A stretch of DNA of 24,207 nt, taken from the IMG/VR virus record IMGVR_UViG_3300042470_000283, positions 1 through 24,207 of that record; one strand, 5' to 3'. The translations under genes and the position numbers were made by a program. The stretch comes from a virus. Shown piece by piece: positions 14,974-20,617 of the stretch (position 1 is the stretch's first letter; every line of letters starts with the position of its first letter). The notes under the pieces are model-generated. The model saw only the letters and a program-made list of their open reading frames with translations, made no database searches and was not told the origin of the DNA.

Positions 14974-16883
14974 TGGCACTATCAACCGAGGAAATAAATA
15001 AGGTCGTTAATCGCTTTGCCGTTAAATACAAAGGTTGGAGCGAAGCGCAAAGGTCATCGCCCCTTAACCCTATAACTAAACAGCGCACGGGCGTAAGCCA
15101 GTACCCTGAATATTGGGATGGGTATAACTACGCGGCTAAGATGTATGATTCTATTTTACCACATACGCGCCCCGATGTTTATCCCGAGCATTTGTTAAGC
15201 GTGCGAGCCCCGAATCAAACCGACGTACAAGCGCAATACATTAAGGCTAATTATAAGCCCACTACGTTAAGCGTATTCGAGGATTTCAAGGCAACGGTAA
15301 GCCGTGCTTTCGCAGACCAGAACTGGAGCATTAAATATATGCCCGAAGCCGATGAGCGTTTTGGAGACGATACTTTTCAAAGGTTCGTAAACGAGGAAAT
15401 AGAAAAGTTTGGAAGCGTTGAGGCGTTCGTTAAAACGATGCTCCCTACATTAAAACTTGTAGACCCAAACGGGATTATAGCCATAGAACCCGAGGACGTA
15501 GAAACCGTGCAAACCGAAGGCGAGGAAAGCGAAGTAATAAGCAACGACCTATTAAAACCGATGCCCGAATATTATTCGTGTAAATCGATTGTAGGGCAAA
15601 AGTTCGGCGAGTATTACCTTGTTATTACCGACGATTACAGCACCGTTAAAAACGGCTCTAAAATGGAAATGAGCGGTATCGTGTTAGAGCTGTACGACGA
15701 TATGAATATTTGGAAGATTTACCAAACTGGTAAAAAATCCGAATTAGAATTTAGCGAGCCTGTGCTTTACTTTGCTCACAACCTCGGTTACGTGCCTTGC
15801 CATAAGTTACAAGGTATGCCGCAACTTATTAACGGCGAAATTTGTTTTCAGTCGCCTTTTATTACCGCCGTGCCTTTCCTCGACCAAGTGGTATTAGACG
15901 AAAGTTATTTGCAAATTAGCAAAGCAACGAGCGCGTTTCCGTTTATGGTTGCGCTTGGTGAGGTTTGCGACTTTGTAGACCGCGAAGGTAATAAGTGCGT
16001 AGACGGTCAAATTTTCGACCCTATAAACGGCGGTTATCGTACTTGCCCATCGTGTAGCGGTGGCGGTTTAAAATCGCGTTTTAGCCCTACGGGTATGTTA
16101 TTAATCAAACCGAAAACGTCGGTAAGCGAAGGCGATACGGGTATAAGTGGCGAATACTTAAAATTTGTTTCGCCGCCGATGGACACGTTAAACTTTTTAC
16201 GTGTAGAAATAGAGGCGCAAATGAAAAAAGCGCGGGCTATATTACACCTACCGAGCAGCGATAGTACGGCGGGCGTTGGTGAGGCTGTAACCGCAACGGG
16301 TAGTCTAAATAAGATGCGCAGCTTATACGCGTTTTTAAAGCCTATTTCTGACCAGTTGTTTAGCCTGTATGAGTTTATACTCGTTACCACGGGGCGTATG
16401 CGTTACGGCGACTTATTCGGGGGCGTATCTTTGGTGTACCCTACAACCTTTGATATTAGCACGCCGTCCGATTATTTAGCGGTAATAGGTGAGGGTATCT
16501 CGGCTGGCGTACCGCCGTCGGTAACGTTTAGCAATGTTTACAATTACATTAAGGCAATCCATTACACCGACGAGGAAACGAGCGCTATTTACGATTTGAT
16601 TATTCATGCCGACGAATTGCTATTAATGAGCAGCGCCGATATTGCTGCAAGGGTGGCGAACGGTACGGTTGAAAAATGGCAGGACGTTCTACACTTTAGC
16701 GCACCTCAACTAATTATGGAGTTAATAAGAAACTACATACCAACCGAGGACGCGCCAAGGTTTACCGACTTACCTTTACAAGAGCAAGTAATACAGCTAC
16801 GTAATATCGCTGCTGGTAAAGTACGCGAGCAGTTAGACCCTATTCAACAAGCCCAGCGCGATTTATTGAATGGCATCGCTTGA
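14973..16883 (+). CDS. Portal protein (636 aa)
   Basis: Length, acidic helical content and position before a MuF-like gene fit a portal. Visible parts are a charged N-terminal wing (PEYWDGYNYAAKMYDSILPH) and a central clip/stem region. A C-terminal crown holds long helices (EAQMKKARAILHLPSSDSTA, then GSLNKMRSLYAFLKPISDQL). A Cys-rich insert at residues 332-361 (C332, C342, C358, C361 in CDFVDREGNKC and CPSCSGGG) looks like a zinc ribbon and is unusual for canonical portals. The dodecameric portal is the DNA entry ring and head-tail joint. It overlaps the next gene by 14 bases. Confidence 0.85.
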   Translation: MALSTEEINKVVNRFAVKYKGWSEAQRSSPLNPITKQRTGVSQYPEYWDGYNYAAKMYDSILPHTRPDVYPEHLLSVRAPNQTDVQAQYIKANYKPTTLSVFEDFKATVSRAFADQNWSIKYMPEADERFGDDTFQRFVNEEIEKFGSVEAFVKTMLPTLKLVDPNGIIAIEPEDVETVQTEGEESEVISNDLLKPMPEYYSCKSIVGQKFGEYYLVITDDYSTVKNGSKMEMSGIVLELYDDMNIWKIYQTGKKSELEFSEPVLYFAHNLGYVPCHKLQGMPQLINGEICFQSPFITAVPFLDQVVLDESYLQISKATSAFPFMVALGEVCDFVDREGNKCVDGQIFDPINGGYRTCPSCSGGGLKSRFSPTGMLLIKPKTSVSEGDTGISGEYLKFVSPPMDTLNFLRVEIEAQMKKARAILHLPSSDSTAGVGEAVTATGSLNKMRSLYAFLKPISDQLFSLYEFILVTTGRMRYGDLFGGVSLVYPTTFDISTPSDYLAVIGEGISAGVPPSVTFSNVYNYIKAIHYTDEETSAIYDLIIHADELLLMSSADIAARVANGTVEKWQDVLHFSAPQLIMELIRNYIPTEDAPRFTDLPLQEQVIQLRNIAAGKVREQLDPIQQAQRDLLNGIA

Positions 16884-17781
16884 CGAACTGATTAAAAAGA
16901 AAATTCGGTTATTTGAACAGATACCGAAGGATATGGCAACGAGCGCCGAAAGGGCGCAGCTCGAAGCGTGGCGAACGGTCGAGCCGTTGCTGCGTGATAT
17001 GGACGTGGATAGTTCAGGTAATATCATTCAGAGCGATGCGAATATTAACCGAATCGGATTAATAGCCGACGAGCTTAATAAGGTTTTAGCCGGTGGCGAG
17101 TATAAAGAGGCGGTATCTAAATTCCTTTCGCAAATCGAAGCGGGTGTAAACCTATCGACTGAAATAGCGCAAAAGTTCGAGGCTGGGTTTGAGCCTACCG
17201 AAGCACAGCGGCGATTAGTTCAAATAAGTAAACAGAATGCAATCAATTCTTTTTTCGGTAGTGGATTGAGGGAGCGCGTAACACAACCTTTTTTAGAGCA
17301 ACTAACGGCTAATATTGCAGCTCGCGCCCCGTTACGCGAAGCCGTTAAGGCTTTAAGCGCAACGATAATCGGCGATAATAAACTCGACGGTAATTTGCTC
17401 GGGCATATTAAAACAACCGCCACCACAGCGCAAGCCGTCGCAGACCGTAGCTATTCGGCGGCGGTTAACGAGGAAATAGGCATACAATGGTTTCAATACT
17501 TAGGCGGCGAAATACCTACAACTCGCCCCTTTTGTGCGCACCGCGAGGGCGAGATATTTCATAAGAAAGAAATCGAGGCATGGGGGCGCGGCGAAAATAG
17601 CGCAGGTATAAACGACATTAAAGGCGGTACGTGGGCAGGGCAAATTGATGGAACGGATAGCAAAACTATTTTTACGTTTGTTGGCGGTTGGAATTGCCGC
17701 CATGATTTAGTACCCGTGCCAGCGTCAAAAGTTCCTGAAACCGTTAAGGCACGCGCAAGGGCTGAAGGGTTTATAGATTAG
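16870..17781 (+). CDS. MuF-like head morphogenesis protein (303 aa)
   Basis: The N-terminal 200 residues are helical (LDELIKKKIRLFEQIPKDMA, RLVQISKQNAINSFFGSGL). The C-terminal part from about 217 has TRPFCAHREGEIFHKKEIEA and ends in GGWNCRHDLVPVP, the Cys/His pattern of phage Mu gpF-like minor head proteins. These stay with the portal and enter the head early. It comes directly after the portal gene as in other phages. It is the last gene of the operon; a promoter gap follows. Confidence 0.85.
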   Translation: MASLDELIKKKIRLFEQIPKDMATSAERAQLEAWRTVEPLLRDMDVDSSGNIIQSDANINRIGLIADELNKVLAGGEYKEAVSKFLSQIEAGVNLSTEIAQKFEAGFEPTEAQRRLVQISKQNAINSFFGSGLRERVTQPFLEQLTANIAARAPLREAVKALSATIIGDNKLDGNLLGHIKTTATTAQAVADRSYSAAVNEEIGIQWFQYLGGEIPTTRPFCAHREGEIFHKKEIEAWGRGENSAGINDIKGGTWAGQIDGTDSKTIFTFVGGWNCRHDLVPVPASKVPETVKARARAEGFID

Positions 17782-17788
17782 GAAAAAA

Positions 17789-17877
17789 ATATTTTTACTT
17801 TTTTTATGAAATAGTTTGCTAATTCAAAAAGTGTTTCTATATTTGTGCTGTTAAACAATTAAACACTTACACACATG
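17789..17877 (+). repeat. Promoter-leader repeat, copy A
   Basis: This 89-base segment aligns without gaps across the promoter part with 19620-19708. Shared parts are ATATTTTTA, GTTTGC, ATTCAAAA, a TAnnTTTG -7 element at the same offset, and a leader with GTTAAACA, TTAAACA and CACAC before ATG. The downstream coding sequences are not similar, so only the regulatory part is duplicated. Confidence 0.75.
17815..17845 (+). promoter_or_regulatory. Bacteroidota-type promoter, TTTG-N19-TATATTTG
   Basis: TTTG at 17815-17818 and TATATTTG at 17838-17845 are separated by 19 bases, a near-ideal Bacteroidota -33/-7 pair. TTTGC is followed after three bases by TTCAA, as at three other promoters of this window. 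Transcription should begin near 17852, giving a leader of about 23 bases with AAACA repeats and no Shine-Dalgarno sequence. Confidence 0.8.
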
Positions 17878-18060
17878 ACAACAATTCAAAACACAACAGG
17901 AAGCAAAGCGGTAAACATCAGAAGAAACGGCGCAAACTCTACTACATTTATTGCGTCTTACGTGCAAATTTACGACGGTATGCAGCAAGTTTTAGACGCT
18001 AAAGATTTTGCCTCTGAAAAAAACGCAATCAAATGGGCTAACAAAGTTTTAGGAAACTAA
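17875..18060 (+). CDS. Small monocistronic phage protein (61 aa)
   Basis: A basic N-terminal half (GSKAVNIRRNGAN) precedes a beta part (FIASYVQIYDGMQQVLDAKDF) and a short helix (SEKNAIKWANKVL). This pattern occurs in small Bacteroidota phage proteins, but I know no function. It has its own strong promoter and terminator, so it is a self-contained transcription unit placed between virion genes, as expected of an early or accessory (moron-like) gene. Confidence 0.82.
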   Translation: MTTIQNTTGSKAVNIRRNGANSTTFIASYVQIYDGMQQVLDAKDFASEKNAIKWANKVLGN

Positions 18061-18085
18061 AACCCGTTTTAAAATATAGATATGC

Positions 18086-18110
18086 AGCCGCCATAAAAAG
18101 CGGCTTTTTT
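18086..18110 (+). terminator. Rho-independent terminator after the 61-aa gene
   Basis: AGCCGC (18086-18091) pairs with GCGGCT (18100-18105) around an 8-base loop, followed by a run of six T. The T run doubles as part of the -33 element of the next promoter. The same stem sequence is used in the terminator at 20019-20043. Confidence 0.85.
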
Positions 18111-18138
18111 GTTTTGCAATTTCAATTAACTATCTTTG
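18108..18138 (+). promoter_or_regulatory. Promoter overlapping the terminator, TTTG-N19-TATCTTTG
   Basis: TTTG at 18108-18111 lies 19 bases before TATCTTTG (18131-18138). A second TTTG at 18113-18116 carries the TTTGC-N3-TTCAA pattern but is only 14 bases away. The ATG at 18145 begins six bases after the -7 element, so the mRNA is probably leaderless or nearly so. Confidence 0.75.
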
Positions 18139-18144
18139 TGCTTT

Positions 18145-18408
18145 ATGAAGTATCTATTATTGTCAGACGGCAAAATAATACAGGCATCTGATGTAGTCGC
18201 CTCGAACCTATTAGCACGGGGCGCTCGTGAATTGAAACTAAAACAAATTGAAACCCCTATAATTTATGGCAATGAAACCCGAGGAGGCGCTGGAGTTAGT
18301 GAAATTCCTAAACCTCGACGAAGCCGAAAACCTCGAAACAGCGAAGGAGAAATTTCAACAGAACTGGATAGACCAAAAAGAACACGCCGCAACGCTCGGC
18401 AAGCTTAA
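18145..18408 (+). CDS. Small basic-tailed protein overlapping the scaffold gene (87 aa)
   Basis: The first 45 residues (MKYLLLSDGKIIQASDVVAS, then LLARGARELK) look like a small folded domain of a kind often placed before capsid genes. The remaining 40 are Arg/Lys/Pro/Ser-rich (PRRSRKPRNSEGE, RPKRTRRNARQA) and lie in the region that is also the start of the scaffold gene, in another frame. The 143-base overlap is by far the longest here. The basic tail could bind DNA or be a by-product of the overlap. Confidence 0.62.
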   Translation: MKYLLLSDGKIIQASDVVASNLLARGARELKLKQIETPIIYGNETRGGAGVSEIPKPRRSRKPRNSEGEISTELDRPKRTRRNARQA

Positions 18409-19090
18409 CGGCTCAATCGCTAACGTGGTTAAACGCGCCTTCGAGCCGTTTGGCGTTACGCTAACCGAAGATGATTTTAAGGAGCAAAAGAGCTTAGATG
18501 TAATCCGTAATGCAGCCGAGCGGGCTAAAACCGAATACGAAAAGCAGCGAGAAGAGTGGGAGAAAAAAGCAACTGGTAACGGCGCTGCCGAGCTTGTAGC
18601 TGAGTGGGAGAAAAAACATAAACAGCTTGAACGTAAATATAACGAGGTTGAGCAAGCGCGTCAGGAAGCTTTAACGCAATTCGAAAGCTATAAGACACAA
18701 GCCGCTGAAGAAAAGAAAGCGATTAAAGTAAGCAGCGTATTCGAGCGCGAACTCGGCGCATTGAAGTTAGACCCTACGGTTAACGAATACACGATTAAAG
18801 GGTTTAAATCTGCGATTAACGAAAAGTTTGTTATAGATTTAGAAGAGGACGGCAGCGCAATAGTTAAAGACCGTAAGACGGGCGAGCGCTTAAAATCGAA
18901 AGACAAAGCAGGCGTGTTCTTAGGTGTTAGCGATGTATTGATAGCCGAAGCAACGGCGGCGGGTATTATTCAAAAGAACCCACACGCGGGCAAGCCAATG
19001 AATAGACCGGGTCAACCGATGATACCAGCGATTGAATCGCAAGTTGACAAACGAATTAAAGGCGTTAACCCTCGTTTCTTTGTAAAATGA
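18266..19090 (+). CDS. Capsid scaffold protein (GP20-like, 274 aa)
   Basis: The N-terminal part (PEEALELVKFLNLDEAENLE) is acidic. A long coiled coil covers about 85-160 (KTEYEKQREEWEKKATG, ELVAEWEKKHKQLERKYNEV, ALTQFESYKTQAAEEKK). The C-terminal part from about 165 is a mixed fold with a flexible Pro/Gly stretch (NPHAGKPMNRPGQPMIP) and a final basic peptide (KRIKGVNPRFFVK) suited to binding capsid subunits. This layout matches phage scaffold proteins, which guide capsid assembly and leave or are cut. It lies before the capsid gene with three short genes between. The start could also be the ATG two codons later. Confidence 0.8.
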   Translation: MAMKPEEALELVKFLNLDEAENLETAKEKFQQNWIDQKEHAATLGKLNGSIANVVKRAFEPFGVTLTEDDFKEQKSLDVIRNAAERAKTEYEKQREEWEKKATGNGAAELVAEWEKKHKQLERKYNEVEQARQEALTQFESYKTQAAEEKKAIKVSSVFERELGALKLDPTVNEYTIKGFKSAINEKFVIDLEEDGSAIVKDRKTGERLKSKDKAGVFLGVSDVLIAEATAAGIIQKNPHAGKPMNRPGQPMIPAIESQVDKRIKGVNPRFFVK

Positions 19091-19248
19091 GACTTTACCA
19101 AGCATACGTAGTTTTGAAGCATCATGCCGAATGGAGGCAAGGTGAACATGCAGAAATGGTCAAACCTGAGAGATTGACACAAGCTCTTAATTTAATCCTT
19201 AATGATTTACAAACCAAGCTAACCAAAGAAAGCCATGCCGCAATATGA
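19087..19248 (+). CDS. Small hypothetical protein (53 aa)
   Basis: The start is joined to the scaffold stop as ATGA and the end overlaps the next gene by 14 bases. The sequence (RLYQAYVVLKHHAEWRQGEH, LTQALNLILNDLQTKL) suggests one strand and one or two helices. I recognise no family. The tight coupling supports a real gene. Confidence 0.65.
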   Translation: MRLYQAYVVLKHHAEWRQGEHAEMVKPERLTQALNLILNDLQTKLTKESHAAI

Positions 19249-19507
19249 AGGTTATAATGTGACAGCCTCAGAGCGCGAGGGTAAAAAGTATAAAGCAGTC
19301 GATGATGAAGGCAACGAGATTCATTTCGGCGCTTCGGGTTATAGGATTAAACCCGGCACGGATGCGGGTAACTCTTACTGCGCTCGTAGTGCTGGCATCC
19401 CTGCGCCGAAAGGCTCGGCTAATTGGTGGGCGCGTCAACTTTGGAGCTGCGAGGGGCGAAGGTCAGTAAGCGATAAACCTTTTTTTGGTAAAATCGATTT
19501 GCCGTAG
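19235..19507 (+). CDS. Small phage protein with IHFGASGYRI and SYCARS motifs (90 aa)
   Basis: The core reads KYKAVDDEGNEIHFGASGYR, IKPGTDAGNSYCARSAGI, then NWWARQLWSCEGRRS, a pattern recurring in small late proteins of phages of several phyla. Conserved Cys and Trp residues suggest a compact domain. I know no proven function. It overlaps the previous gene by 14 bases and is the last gene before a terminator. Confidence 0.75.
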   Translation: MPQYEGYNVTASEREGKKYKAVDDEGNEIHFGASGYRIKPGTDAGNSYCARSAGIPAPKGSANWWARQLWSCEGRRSVSDKPFFGKIDLP

Positions 19508-19515
19508 TATATTTG
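19484..19515 (+). promoter_or_regulatory. Possible promoter at the end of the 90-aa gene
   Basis: TTTG at 19484-19487 and TATATTTG at 19508-19515 are 20 bases apart, a good Bacteroidota promoter fit. However, a terminator follows only about 30-60 bases later. A transcript from here would be about 60 bases and noncoding, or the match is accidental. The sequence after the -7 element resembles the leader of the repeat promoters. Confidence 0.35.
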
Positions 19516-19551
19516 TTCATCGTTCATACCGATAAAGTTTAGGCAACTTTG

Positions 19552-19582
19552 AACGCGCTCACTAACCGGGGCGCGTTTTTTT
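19552..19582 (+). terminator. Rho-independent terminator of the scaffold operon
   Basis: AACGCGC (19552-19558) pairs with GCGCGTT (19571-19577) around a 12-base loop, followed by seven T from 19576. It ends transcription from the 18108 promoter. Confidence 0.82.
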
Positions 19583-19619
19583 ATTGTTTATTTTCAGCGA
19601 GTTAGGTAAGTAAGTAAAA

Positions 19620-19708
19620 ATATTTTTAATTATTTTCTGAATAAGTTTGCAGATTCAAAATAAAGTTATACATTTGTCATCGTTAAACATTTAAACATTC
19701 ACACTATG
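19620..19708 (+). repeat. Promoter-leader repeat, copy B
   Basis: Same length as copy A (17789-17877), with TTTG and the -7 element at identical offsets (27 and 50). The leader keeps GTTAAACA, TTTAAACA and CACAC before the ATG. The copy drives a different small gene. The 37 bases between the terminator at 19582 and this repeat show nothing else. Confidence 0.75.
19646..19676 (+). promoter_or_regulatory. Bacteroidota-type promoter, TTTG-N19-TACATTTG
   Basis: TTTG at 19646-19649 and TACATTTG at 19669-19676 are 19 bases apart, with TTTGC-N3-TTCAA at the -33 side. The leader of about 23 bases before ATG 19706 has no Shine-Dalgarno sequence. Confidence 0.8.
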
Positions 19709-19999
19709 AACACAGCAACACAAATTCTGGAGCAATTAGGCGGTAACAAATTCGCGGTAATGACTGGCTCTTACAATTTCATCGCAACAAATAACGGTTT
19801 GCGTATGACACTACGTAGAAACAAAGTACAAGCAAAACAATTAAGCATCGAGCTTAATTCGTTAGACCTTTACGATGTACATTTTTACACTTTCGATAAA
19901 GAGTTTAACATCAAAACAAAAGCAAAGTTCGAGAACGTTTATAACGATATGCTTCAATCTATATTCACTCAGGTAACGGGTTTATATACTCGCCTGTAA
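19706..19999 (+). CDS. Small monocistronic phage protein (97 aa), widespread type in Bacteroidota
   Basis: The sequence begins with a helix (ATQILEQLGGNKF) and continues with beta strands (NFIATNNGLRMTLRRN, LYDVHFYTFDKEFN). It ends with FENVYNDMLQSIFTQVTGLY. I have seen this ILEQLGGNKF...SIF...TGLYT pattern in many small proteins of Bacteroidota phages and mobile elements, but the function is unknown to me. It has a private promoter and terminator, as does the 61-aa gene, and sits in the middle of the head module, so it is probably an accessory gene active apart from the virion operon. Confidence 0.85.
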   Translation: MNTATQILEQLGGNKFAVMTGSYNFIATNNGLRMTLRRNKVQAKQLSIELNSLDLYDVHFYTFDKEFNIKTKAKFENVYNDMLQSIFTQVTGLYTRL

Positions 20000-20016
20000 T
20001 ATTTAAAAGCAATTTA

Positions 20017-20043
20017 AGAGCCGCCTAACAAGCGGCTTTTTTT
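20017..20043 (+). terminator. Rho-independent terminator after the 97-aa gene
   Basis: AGAGCCGC (20017-20024) pairs with GCGGCTTT (20032-20039) around a 7-base loop, followed by more T. The stem core equals that of the terminator at 18086. Confidence 0.85.
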
Positions 20044-20053
20044 ATTTAATTGT

Positions 20054-20082
20054 TTTGCATTTTCAAATAATTACTATATTTG
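20054..20082 (+). promoter_or_regulatory. Promoter of the structured RNA, TTTG-N17-TATATTTG
   Basis: TTTG at 20054-20057 and TATATTTG at 20075-20082 are 17 bases apart, and TTTGC-N3-TTCAA is again present. Transcription should begin near 20088, which is the base of the first hairpin of the noncoding RNA below. No start codon follows closely. Confidence 0.75.
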
Positions 20083-20086
20083 CAAA

Positions 20087-20501
20087 AGATAGTTAGGGGC
20101 TATCTAACTAAGCACGGATATTCCTTTTCGATATATCGCCCTTAAATAGACCCCCTACCTATTTAGGGGCTTTTTTATTGCCCCTAACAGGCTGATAAAC
20201 CGACCAGTTCAGCCGTGAGCATAGGCGAGGAATCGCAAACAAAAGCAGTCGTTAAAGAACTTATAAACCAAGTTATGCGTAGGTGCGCTGCAAACTCGAG
20301 GGGGGCAACACCGACCAAGTGCAAGGGGCTAAATGCTCAAGTGTAACGAGGGGATTTGTTGAAAATAGTTAGCGCGAAAGAAAAGAGGCGACGAGCGGCT
20401 AACAGCCTGATATATCGAAAACAGGAACACGGGCAATAAATCTAATAAGTACCGATTAAACGGTTTAACTACCTTGCACGGGAGAACCCCCTCGCTATGC
20501 T
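20087..20501 (+). ncRNA. Large structured noncoding RNA, unclassified (about 415 bases)
   Basis: No convincing protein gene lies here, but paired segments abound. The outer helix joins 20218-20230 to 20490-20501 (12 pairs, one bulge). Nested within is 20319-20326 with 20472-20479 (8 pairs). Local hairpins are 20087-20105, 20190-20214 (GGCTGA/TCAGCC), 20258-20274, 20368-20403 (GTTAGC/GCTAAC), 20406-20425 and 20451-20464. The 12-base loop of hairpin 20406-20425 is fully complementary to 20125-20136, giving a possible pseudoknot. A 9-pair match joins 20092-20100 and 20180-20188. A promoter sits just upstream. It does not resemble RNase P, tmRNA, 6S RNA or group I introns by their core motifs. 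A long capsid leader or packaging element are alternatives. Confidence 0.6.
20152..20188 (+). promoter_or_regulatory. Attenuator-like terminator/antiterminator switch in the RNA 5' region
   Basis: CCCCTA (20152-20157) can pair with TAGGGG (20164-20169), and CTTTTTT follows, making a terminator. The same TTAGGGGC (20163-20170) can instead pair with GCCCCTAA (20180-20187), hiding the T run in a loop. TTAGGGG in the loop of the first hairpin (20093-20099) can also pair with either C-rich segment. Four segments with exclusive pairings are the architecture of known attenuators and riboswitches. Confidence 0.55.
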
Positions 20502-20572
20502 TTGAAATTAAAATAATCTTACGTAAATTTACCGCGCTCAAATGACAAATTATTTTTAGGCGTGAATCTTTG
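20501..20572 (+). promoter_or_regulatory. Candidate promoters for the capsid gene
   Basis: Two weak candidates are seen. TTTG at 20501-20504 with TAAATTTA at 20524-20531 has the ideal 19-base spacing but one mismatch in the -7 element. AATCTTTG at 20565-20572 has a one-base difference in the -7 element and no clear -33. An A-rich leader without a Shine-Dalgarno sequence runs to the capsid ATG at 20618. Confidence 0.4.
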
Positions 20573-20582
20573 CCGCCTTTTT
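20558..20582 (+). terminator. Possible terminator of the structured RNA
   Basis: AGGCG (20558-20562) pairs with CGCCT (20074 bases after 500, i.e. 20574-20578) around an 11-base loop, followed by four more T. The stem is short. It would end the RNA about 35 bases before the capsid ATG, but it also overlaps the second candidate capsid promoter. Confidence 0.45.
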
Positions 20583-20617
20583 AAGTGCAAAGACAAACTA
20601 AAAAACCTAAAAACAAA

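Noticed and set aside
16034-16390. 118-codon open frame on the minus strand
   Set aside because: Antisense shadow within the portal gene.
20215-20346. 43-codon plus-strand frame starting with GTG inside the structured RNA region
   Set aside because: No good start, no coupling to other genes, and the same bases take part in the proposed helices. A coding role cannot be fully excluded.
20087-20501. Known RNA classes (RNase P, tmRNA, group I intron, hammerhead)
   Set aside because: The core motifs of these families are not present; CTGATA stretches near GAAA at 20408 lack the helix needed for a hammerhead core.
20329-20541. 70-codon minus-strand frame over the structured RNA
   Set aside because: No promoter, no recognisable protein sequence and opposite to all genes.
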